Shown piece after piece: positions 55,034-61,598 of a stretch of 61,598 nucleotides of DNA. A model generated the notes under the pieces. It did not search any database, was not told where the DNA came from, and saw only the letters and a list, made by a program, of their open reading frames with translations. Positions within the stretch are counted from its first letter, which is position 1, and every line of letters begins with the position of its first letter. Both the position numbers and the translations under genes were made by a program. Origin of the DNA: CAYTIB01 sp964437725 (lineage in GTDB: Bacteria; UBA8248; JACPRG01; G963555815); NCBI GenBank assembly GCA_964437725.1, contig CAYTIB010000004.1, positions 1 through 61,598 on the forward strand. Direction: 5' to 3'.

Positions 55034-56716
55034 ATGCCTATTCGTTCAGATGTTGAGATTGCTCAAGCTGCTGAGCTAGATCCCATAATTGAAATTGCCG
55101 AGAAAATAGGTCTTACAAAGGATGAGATTGAGCTTTATGGAGACTACAAGGCGAAGATTCGTCTAGAGGCTCTAGATCGCCGCAATAACGAAAAAGACGG
55201 GCAACTTGTTCTCGTAACAGCAATGACGCCCACCCCCCTGGGTGAGGGTAAGACACTTACCACCGTCGGCCTGGGACAAGCAATGGCGAAACTGGGAAAA
55301 AGGAGCATGATTTGCATACGCGAACCTTCTCTTGGACCAGTATTCGGAATTAAGGGTGGCGCAGCTGGTGGTGGTATGTCACAAGTTCTACCGATGGAGG
55401 ACATTAACCTGCACTTCACCGGAGACATTCACGCCGTCACAGCGGCTCATAATCTCCTCGCCGCTTTGTTGGACGCCCATATCTTCCACGGAAATGAGTG
55501 CGAACTTGACATTAATCAGATTAGTTGGAAACGTGTTCTAGACATGAACGACCGAGCTCTCCGAAATACCGTGATCGGATTGGGGGGCAAAAGTCACGGG
55601 ATACCGAGGCAGGATGGTTTCATGATCACGGCAGCGTCTGAGATCATGGCAATACTTTGTCTTGCAAACGACCCTCAGGACCTCAAAGCGCGGATCGGGA
55701 AAATTGTCGTTGGTTTCACCAAAAATGGAAAGCCTGTCACAGCCTCCGATTTACAGGCTTCAGGGGCCCTAGCACTTCTCCTGAAAGATGCAATAAAACC
55801 CAACCTTGTTCAGACTCTCGAGCATTCACCTGCCTTCATCCACGGAGGACCGTTCGGGAACATTGCTCACGGCACGAACTCAATCATAGCCGACCGCCTA
55901 GCTCTAAAGCTCTCCGACGTCATGGTGGTGGAGGCCGGTTTCGGATCGGACCTCGGCGCGGAAAAATTCTTTAATATCACCGCGCGCACTGCAGGCTTCA
56001 ATGTCAATGCTGTCGTCTTGGTTGCCACCATCCGCGCCTTGAAACTCCATGGCGGCGTTCCGTTCGATAAAGATAAACTCTGCGTGGAAAATCTCGAGGC
56101 CCTTCGAAAGGGTTTCGAAAATCTACGAGCACACATCGAAAACCAAAGCCATTATGGTGCACCTGTGATCGTAGCCATCAACCGGTTTGCGACGGACACC
56201 GATGCCGAAGTGGACTTAGTTAAAAAACAGGTTGAGGAAATGGGTGCTTCTTGCGGGACGCATGAACTTCACGGAAAAGGAGGAGAAGGGGGGTTGGAGC
56301 TAGCAGAGAAGGTCTTCGATCAAGCAATTGCCAACGACAAGCCTTATACCCCGCTTTACCCCTTGGAAATGCCACTAAACGAAAAGATCGAGACCCTTGC
56401 GACAAAAATTTATGGTGCAGATGGCGTCTCTTTCGATACGGGTGCTTTACGAAACCTCAAAACGCTCACTGATCTCGGATACGGAGGGCTACCCGTGTGC
56501 GTGGCAAAAACCCAGACGTCCCTTTCCGACAATCCAAAGCTTTTGGGCAAGCCTCAGGGATTTACAATGAACGTACGGGATGTCTACGTATCGGCGGGTG
56601 CAGGATTCGTAGTGGCAATTGCTGGTAGTGTTATGCAGATGCCGGGGTTGGGTAAAATTCCTGCGGCAGCAGGAATGGACATCGATTTAGACGGAAAAAT
56701 CGCGGGCTTGTTCTGA
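55034..56716 (+). CDS. fhs: formate--tetrahydrofolate ligase
   Basis: A 560-residue Fhs, which makes 10-formyl-THF from formate, THF and ATP. It has the P-loop TPTPLGEGKTLTTVGLGQA, REPSLGPVFGIKGGAAGGGM, the ENQSHYGAPVIVAINRF region, CVAKTQTSLSDNPKLLGKP and VSAGAGFVVAIAGSVMQMPGLGK. Length is right for the family. ATG 55034 is used; the frame is open upstream to GTG 54938 but the extra 32 residues are not family-like. It could feed serine/purine C1 or act in formate assimilation. No folD is next to it. Confidence 0.95.
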   Translation: MPIRSDVEIAQAAELDPIIEIAEKIGLTKDEIELYGDYKAKIRLEALDRRNNEKDGQLVLVTAMTPTPLGEGKTLTTVGLGQAMAKLGKRSMICIREPSLGPVFGIKGGAAGGGMSQVLPMEDINLHFTGDIHAVTAAHNLLAALLDAHIFHGNECELDINQISWKRVLDMNDRALRNTVIGLGGKSHGIPRQDGFMITAASEIMAILCLANDPQDLKARIGKIVVGFTKNGKPVTASDLQASGALALLLKDAIKPNLVQTLEHSPAFIHGGPFGNIAHGTNSIIADRLALKLSDVMVVEAGFGSDLGAEKFFNITARTAGFNVNAVVLVATIRALKLHGGVPFDKDKLCVENLEALRKGFENLRAHIENQSHYGAPVIVAINRFATDTDAEVDLVKKQVEEMGASCGTHELHGKGGEGGLELAEKVFDQAIANDKPYTPLYPLEMPLNEKIETLATKIYGADGVSFDTGALRNLKTLTDLGYGGLPVCVAKTQTSLSDNPKLLGKPQGFTMNVRDVYVSAGAGFVVAIAGSVMQMPGLGKIPAAAGMDIDLDGKIAGLF

Positions 56717-56945
56717 GTTCTCATCGGAGACAAGCGAATACATCATGAGGGATTTTCCCATATTCCAGGATGAAAATAAAATTTCCCGGTCGCGATGATC
56801 GCTGAGTTACATGCATTGCGGACCTCAAATGCTTTTCCGCTAGCAATCTTGCTGCGGGTCAATTTTCGTCTTCCAATTTGTGGCAGGTTGAAACATGAAA
56901 ACCGCACAACCTAGAAGTTTGAATCTCAACAAACATCTATGCTTA

Positions 56946-57701
56946 TCAAGGAATGACAAGCTCGCGATGGACACCACGCACATCCATTTCGTATTCCAAT
57001 CCAACCACCGGTGGTCGGGCATACACCCATGTCAAGCCAGCGGATGCCGCACCGCGTCCGACAATTTCCTTTGCTAAAAATGGATACAGATCGTGGACAG
57101 TGTATGCGTGGCTAACAGTAGAAACCGCCCAACCAACGCCCAACGCCGTCATTCGTGATTCCATAGCTCCTAAGACATATTGCGCCTTATCGCACATTGC
57201 ATCAGTGGACGTCTCGCCGAGACGGATAATACGCTCTTCGTAGCTTGCACCGCCTTCCGGCGATTCTGCAGAGCCAGCGATGACGAAGCTAACCGGAACC
57301 TCGCCATCTAAAGGTACGGTATAACTGAAAGCATGAAAACTCGGTTCTGAAGGACCGTCTATTTCTGGGCAAACGTTTGATCTTGCTACCGGGTTCTTCT
57401 CATCTTTGAAGATACCCCAGTGTTCCAATGTTCCAACATAAACGCGATTAAAATCTATAAATCCTTGTTCTGAAAATGGCTCCGGAGAACGTAGTTCGCA
57501 GGCGCAGAATGCGGTGTGAGGTCGGCCAACAATCGCCAGGTGAGCCTCTATTCGTTGAAAACCTTCTTCAAGTGGTATGGGGTGCTGGAACCTCACACGC
57601 TCTATTGCGAATCCGGGTTCCGCCGCTACACCACCCGAATATTGAAAAGGCCCACGGATGTATCGATATCCACCTGGCTCAAAACGAGATGTTTCGGTCA
57701 T
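56946..57701 (-). CDS. uncharacterised protein, possibly RidA-fold related
   Basis: A 251-residue protein I do not recognise with confidence. It starts with GYRYIRGPFQYSGGVAAEPGFAIERVRF and has PLEEGFQRIEAHLAIVGRP, then FIDFNRVYVGTLEHWGIF, FHAFSYTVPL...SFVIAGSAE, and a DLYPFLAKEIVGRGAASAGLTWVYARPPVVGLEYEMDVRG end. The RGP/YSGGVAAEPGF start, the GFQRIEAHL helix and the PPVVGLEYEMDVRG close recall a RidA-type fold repeated in tandem. ATG 57701 has GGGAG six bases upstream. It lies upstream of nothing on its strand until fhs in the other direction. No signal peptide. Confidence 0.55.
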   Translation of the reverse strand: MTETSRFEPGGYRYIRGPFQYSGGVAAEPGFAIERVRFQHPIPLEEGFQRIEAHLAIVGRPHTAFCACELRSPEPFSEQGFIDFNRVYVGTLEHWGIFKDEKNPVARSNVCPEIDGPSEPSFHAFSYTVPLDGEVPVSFVIAGSAESPEGGASYEERIIRLGETSTDAMCDKAQYVLGAMESRMTALGVGWAVSTVSHAYTVHDLYPFLAKEIVGRGAASAGLTWVYARPPVVGLEYEMDVRGVHRELVIP

Positions 57702-57856
57702 CACGATCTCCCTAATTCACATTCCAACAAAAGACAGTCGCTTGGGCTTCTTAGCAGCAATCTTCTTTCTCTAATCAGAAGTTGATTTTTTCTGATTGCT
57801 GTACCATTCGCTCATTGCATTTAGCCAATGGCTTGTTTATAGAGGTGCTGTGAAAA

Positions 57857-59113
57857 TCAATAAAAACGCTTTGCATTTTCTTTATATTTTCGGATGGACT
57901 TGCCAGCAATCGAAAAAAATATCGCTGACAGAATTAAAACAAAAAATTCATAACATAGAACAACCCGATAGCTTTGCATCGACTCAAATACCCAACCGGC
58001 CAACCACGGGCTAACCGCTCCCCCGATCCCAAACCCGAGCGTCAGAAACCCTAAAATCGCCCCAAAGTTCTTCCCTCGGTACATGTCAGATCCTAAAGAA
58101 GTCGTTAGACCGGTCATGGCACCTATCCCACCGCCAAAGAGTAACGAAAAAAGATAAAGCTCCCAAACATTATCCGGTGAACGGTGGAAAAAAAGAACGG
58201 CCATTCCTGTTGCTGCCAAAATAGCACCTGCCACAAATGTTTTGACTCGTCCTATACGATCTGAGAGTCCGCCGGCAACAATTCGGCTAATAATGGACGC
58301 TCCCCCACTGATCGCCAAAATACCAGCCCCAAGAAGGGGTGGGTGCCCCACACCTTGAGCTAACGCAACAAAGTGAGTACCAATAAAGTGAATGGAGGTA
58401 GCTAAACAAAGCCAGGCCACCGAAATTGTCCAAATAGGACTGGTACGCAAGGCCGTTTTCAAGGTCCACTCAACTGGAGAATGCATCGTCCTCTTATCCA
58501 GGTTAAGAGAGGATTTACTAAATTCAGGAGAAGGCCTTTTTTCCAAAACTGACGGCGGCTCACGCATGTAGATTGAACCGAATACGGCAACGACCAGGAA
58601 AGAAACCAACCCAACGACTACCAGAGCATCCCGCCACCCAATCGACTCGATAAAAATCTGAGCCAATGGGGCCAAAAGAAGATTGCCCCCTCCCGTCCCC
58701 GCGCCAACGAGGCCAATTGCCAACCCTCGCCGATTTTCGAACCATCTGGTCACCAAACTCTGCGCGGGAGCTATGCCCAGAGCAGCCATAGAAAGCCCTC
58801 CCATGACGCCCCAAGTCAGATAGACGTGAAGCAGCGTCTCGACGCAGCTTGCCAAAAAAAACATTAAACCAACGAATAATCCACTTAGGAGATAAAATCG
58901 TCTGGGACCCAGACGATCTGCTAACGCACCCGCAAGCGTTCCCCCTACACCCATGATAAGCATCCCCAGGGAGTAAACTCCGGCTAGGTCCGCTCGATCC
59001 CACGAAAATTCCCGCAACATCTCAACGTAGAACACGCTGAAGACACCGCGGCTTCCAAAACCTACTGTCGTTACAATGGCAGCGGCAAAAACGATAACCC
59101 AACGATTAGGCAA
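57857..59113 (-). CDS. MFS transporter (oxalate/formate-antiporter or MCT type)
   Basis: A 418-residue carrier with about 12 membrane helices. It starts WVIVFAAAIVTTVGFGSRGVFSVFYVEMLREF, has LAGALADRLGPRRFYLLSG as loop 2-3 motif, GLAIGLVGAGTGGGNLLLAPLAQ in helix 4-5 and SDRIGRVKTFVAGA in the second half. The first-half pattern is that of monocarboxylate or oxalate/formate transporters. The TTG start follows GGAGG by about ten bases. It may import carboxylates that the neighbouring CoA enzymes handle, but this is guesswork. Two further MFS genes are at 31709 and 38216. Confidence 0.83.
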   Translation of the reverse strand: MPNRWVIVFAAAIVTTVGFGSRGVFSVFYVEMLREFSWDRADLAGVYSLGMLIMGVGGTLAGALADRLGPRRFYLLSGLFVGLMFFLASCVETLLHVYLTWGVMGGLSMAALGIAPAQSLVTRWFENRRGLAIGLVGAGTGGGNLLLAPLAQIFIESIGWRDALVVVGLVSFLVVAVFGSIYMREPPSVLEKRPSPEFSKSSLNLDKRTMHSPVEWTLKTALRTSPIWTISVAWLCLATSIHFIGTHFVALAQGVGHPPLLGAGILAISGGASIISRIVAGGLSDRIGRVKTFVAGAILAATGMAVLFFHRSPDNVWELYLFSLLFGGGIGAMTGLTTSLGSDMYRGKNFGAILGFLTLGFGIGGAVSPWLAGWVFESMQSYRVVLCYEFFVLILSAIFFSIAGKSIRKYKENAKRFY

Positions 59114-59425
59114 TCTCTAGCTTCCTCCTACCACAAGTTTCTTGTGTGTTTCACGTGGTCCACCATTTATTTCTGTGAGTATCCAATTTGATAGCCAACT
59201 CCGTCAACCAATGTAACGTTCTCAGCCCACACCTCCCTGTTGAGAGAATTAACATGCTTCTTGCTAAGAGGTAATTGTAGTGCGGCTTGACGAAGTCAAA
59301 GCACGTCTGATGATATCCTCTGGTCTACTGCAACCTTTCAAGGGTGATTAGCCCATAAAACTTAAGTCTTAAATAGGATGTGAGGTAATTCCAGTTTGAA
59401 AAATTCAATATAGGAGAACAACGTA
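59114..59425. other. divergent intergenic region before the enoyl-CoA hydratase
   Basis: About 310 bases with a small CACAAG-TTT-CTTGTG palindrome near 59142. A possible sigma-70 pair is TTGACG at 59287-59292 with TGATAT at 59311-59316 after an 18-base spacer, which would serve the hydratase gene. Weak evidence; no gene seen. Confidence 0.3.
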
Positions 59426-60211
59426 ATGAGTATAATCGTAGACAGGCGAGACAAAATCTTAACCGTAACAATGAACCGCCCTGAGGCATTGAACGCCCTA
59501 GACCCTGAAACCCGAATCGAGATAACTGAGGCATTCGATGATTTTCGGGAAAACGACGACCTTTGGGTCGCTATTTTGACCGGGAGCGGGGAGAAAGCTT
59601 TCTGTGCTGGAGCCGACATAAAAAAAACAATAGCTCCAGCACTAGAAGAATCCGTCTGGACCAAGCGGCAGACATTCCTAAGCACCCATGATATCTATCC
59701 CACCCTAGAAAATCAGACCAAGCCAATCATCGCAGCTATAAATGGGTATGCCATGGGCGGGGGATTGGAACTCGCACTCTGCTGCGATATTCGCATTGGT
59801 TCCGAAAATGCGAAACTCGGCCTGCCAGAGGTGAACATTGGAATTATGCCTGGGTCAGGCGGCACACAGCGGCTAGCGCGAATCGTGGGAATGGCTCACG
59901 CTCTAGATATGACCCTGACCGGAATGCACATCAATGCGGAACATGCCCTCCGCATTGGCCTGATAACCCAAATTATCCCATCTTCAGATTTGATGGAATC
60001 GGCCAATAAAATCGCTGAGACAATTTGCCAAAAAGCACCCCTAGGCGTGCGATTCTCAAAAGAAGCCATACGCAAGGGAACAGAGATGAATCTTTCCGAC
60101 GGTCTCGCGTTTGAGAATACTCTCTTCACACTTCTAAGGGGAACACAGGACGCCAAAGAGGGAACAACGGCCTTCGTTGAAAAACGGAGGCCGTTGTTCA
60201 AAGCAGAATGA
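59426..60211 (+). CDS. enoyl-CoA hydratase/isomerase
   Basis: A 261-residue crotonase-fold enzyme. The oxyanion hole blocks FCAGADIK and INGYAMGGGLELALCCDI are complete. Both catalytic glutamates of hydratases appear to be present: one in GGGLELAL and one in LPEVNIGIMPGSGGTQRLAR. It would add water to 2-enoyl-CoA esters in beta-oxidation-like catabolism. ATG 59426 has AGGAGA eight bases upstream. It converges with the third Mo subunit gene. With the acyl-CoA ligase at 3427 it fits a CoA-ester pathway, but the two are far apart. Confidence 0.9.
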   Translation: MSIIVDRRDKILTVTMNRPEALNALDPETRIEITEAFDDFRENDDLWVAILTGSGEKAFCAGADIKKTIAPALEESVWTKRQTFLSTHDIYPTLENQTKPIIAAINGYAMGGGLELALCCDIRIGSENAKLGLPEVNIGIMPGSGGTQRLARIVGMAHALDMTLTGMHINAEHALRIGLITQIIPSSDLMESANKIAETICQKAPLGVRFSKEAIRKGTEMNLSDGLAFENTLFTLLRGTQDAKEGTTAFVEKRRPLFKAE

Positions 60212-60255
60212 TAACAAAATCCTAGGTTTGAAATAGAAGCGTTCCCAAAAGGGAT

Positions 60256-61598
60256 TTATACCGTTGCGGTAGATGCCTCTATTCGGCTGAGAACGTATTC
60301 TGGGGTCAGTGGAATTCTTTCGAAAGTTGCTCCTGTCGCTGCGCTAACAGCGCTCACGATTGCGGCAGCCGTTCCAACAACCGGCGCTTCGCCGACTCCT
60401 TTTGTCCCCATAGCCCCCTGATCCACTTGGCTTTCTACGACTATGGTATCAAACTCTGGTATATCTGAGGCTAGCGGCACTTTGTAGTCGAGAAAACTGG
60501 GATTTAGCAGGTGACCTTTCTCGTCGAAGATCATCTGCTCAGTCAACCCCATCCCCAGCGACTGAATCGTACCACCCTCAATCTGGCCTTCAACACCGAC
60601 GGGATTGATGGCAAATCCTGCGTCACACGCGGAGGAGATTTTCAACACCCTTACGTTGCCAGTTTCCTGGTCGACTTCCACTTCTGCGGCCTGTGCCACG
60701 AATGCGGGCTGGGCAAAGCTGGGAATGGACAAAGACACTTCAACATCCGAGCCCGCCGCCCAAGGTTCACCATTGAACGATCCACTGGCCATTAAGGGGC
60801 CATCTGAAAAAGGCTTGCCAGCCGTTGCACAGAGCTTGCTCAGGGAAACGCTCTTGTCCGGAGCACTCCGAACAAAAACTTTTCCATCTTCAAATTCCGT
60901 CTCATCGGGGTCCGACTCTAACAAACCCGCCCCTCGCTTTCGAATCTCTTTCTTTAATTCCTCGATAGCTGCACCAACAGCACGAACATGATTGTAAGTG
61001 GAACGACTCCCGACGGTTCCATAGTCCCAGGGTCCAGTCTCTGTGTCTCCGGAAGAGATTTGGATCTTGTCGACATCGATTCCTAATTCATTCGAGATGA
61101 AAATAGGTAACCCTGCATGAACGTTACCCGTCCCGTGATCGACAAAACCCGTGATGAGACTCACCGTACTATCCTCATTTAACTTAATTGTGGCTGCCGA
61201 GCCCATTCCAATCAGCGTAGCGAACCAGCCAACAGCAACACCTACGCCTCGTCCATCAGGCCTATTCTTCGTCCAATCTATCGACTCCCTTACTTTCTGA
61301 AGACCCTCCTTGAGGCCAACACCACCTAGCTCCTGTCCCGAGGGTCCAAGGTCCCCCGGGTTAACACAGTTTTTCATCCGAATATCTATTCGGTCCATAC
61401 CAATGATATCTGCAATTCGGTCAGTATGAGTTTCGATAGCAAAAACAGCTTGTGGCCCACCTGGCCCTCGAACGAGAGAAAAGCTTGGTAGATTCGTGAA
61501 CACTGCTGTAGTGTGGATTTGCAAATTTGGAATATTGTAAGGTGCTCCCGCCGCGTTGGTACCCAGCGAAACCATTACGGGTGCCAACATCACACTAT
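60256..61598 (-). CDS. xanthine dehydrogenase-family molybdopterin-binding subunit (copy 3, partial)
   Basis: The C-terminal 447 codons of a third Mo-cofactor catalytic subunit; the frame remains open to the right edge of the window. It has the pocket block VRGPGGPQAVFAIETH (compare copy 1, VRAPGGPQ), GFVDHGTGNVHAG, DTETGPWDYGTVGSRSTYN, FAINPVGVEGQIEGG and the catalytic Glu in TKGVGEAP. It resembles copy 1 more than copy 2 at the pocket, which suggests related substrates. The N-terminal hammerhead and any 2Fe-2S or FAD partners would lie outside the window. Confidence 0.9.
   Translation of the reverse strand, partial: SVMLAPVMVSLGTNAAGAPYNIPNLQIHTTAVFTNLPSFSLVRGPGGPQAVFAIETHTDRIADIIGMDRIDIRMKNCVNPGDLGPSGQELGGVGLKEGLQKVRESIDWTKNRPDGRGVGVAVGWFATLIGMGSAATIKLNEDSTVSLITGFVDHGTGNVHAGLPIFISNELGIDVDKIQISSGDTETGPWDYGTVGSRSTYNHVRAVGAAIEELKKEIRKRGAGLLESDPDETEFEDGKVFVRSAPDKSVSLSKLCATAGKPFSDGPLMASGSFNGEPWAAGSDVEVSLSIPSFAQPAFVAQAAEVEVDQETGNVRVLKISSACDAGFAINPVGVEGQIEGGTIQSLGMGLTEQMIFDEKGHLLNPSFLDYKVPLASDIPEFDTIVVESQVDQGAMGTKGVGEAPVVGTAAAIVSAVSAATGATFERIPLTPEYVLSRIEASTATV

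Noticed and set aside
1..61598. CRISPR arrays, insertion sequences, prophage or attachment sites
   Set aside because: No regularly spaced repeats, transposase, integrase or phage proteins were seen in any region.

Overview
The window reads as chromosomal DNA of a Gram-negative bacterium known mainly from environmental sequence. Outer-membrane housekeeping is present: an MlaE-type lipid-asymmetry permease, an MltA lipoprotein murein transglycosylase, two ArnT-like glycosyltransferases and lipobox proteins. Base composition looks balanced, TTG and GTG starts with good ribosome binding sites are common, and genes are dense and often single or in short runs. The mixture of scattered catabolic paralogues (three xanthine-dehydrogenase-type Mo subunits, two UbiD decarboxylases, amidohydrolases, several MFS carriers) with core genes (ispH, bioB, pyrR, fhs, egtD, tRNA-Phe) suggests a free-living, probably marine, heterotroph of a deltaproteobacterial/Tectomicrobia/SAR324-like kind. 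That placement is inference only. I see no IS element, prophage, rRNA or CRISPR array.

Layout. 1-3.4 kb: partial mlaE, then a Rieske protein, a double-domain SagB/nitroreductase-like oxidoreductase and a rhodanese. 3.4-7.4 kb: acyl-CoA ligase and the first orphan Mo hydroxylase subunit (minus). 7.6-8.9 kb: a folded RNA-like leader followed by selD, whose active-site codon is TGA. 9-11.5 kb: a TVP38-type membrane protein, a HAD phosphatase and a second PurM/HypE-fold protein. 11.9-18.8 kb: tRNA-Phe, mltA, an HdrB-like Fe-S protein, bioB, a methylmalonyl-CoA epimerase-like protein, pyrR, a tautomerase and an M20 amidohydrolase. 19.2-26 kb: enamidase-like amidohydrolase, D-cysteine desulfhydrase-like PLP enzyme, a membrane sulfatase-fold protein lacking the sulfatase Cys, and a copper P-type ATPase. 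26-34.9 kb: UbiD, an ACMSD-like amidohydrolase, ispH, a methyltransferase, EamA and MFS carriers, an unexported substrate-binding-like protein and a cyclase. 35.2-39.8 kb: an OsmC-family gene interrupted by TGA at the catalytic position, the second Mo subunit, an MFS carrier and a Rieske protein. 39.8-46.2 kb: the ArnT pair, a Cys-type OsmC, DUF1989, SDR and DUF3891 proteins. 46.5-54.8 kb: MDR dehydrogenase, second UbiD, RidA, EgtD, a PHP-domain protein, an Fe(III)-type binding lipoprotein and a GNAT acetyltransferase. 55-61.6 kb: fhs, an unknown protein, an MFS carrier, enoyl-CoA hydratase and the third Mo subunit, which is cut by the window end.

The most striking signal is selenium. Two genes, selD and osmC, carry an in-frame TGA exactly where the family has its catalytic Cys. 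Each TGA is followed at the right distance by a short perfect hairpin with G in the apical loop, as in bacterial SECIS elements. selD also has an elaborate leader with a possible ribosome-binding-site switch. I therefore annotate both as selenoprotein genes, read through the TGA. selA, selB and selC are not in the window, so the decoding machinery must lie elsewhere if this is right.
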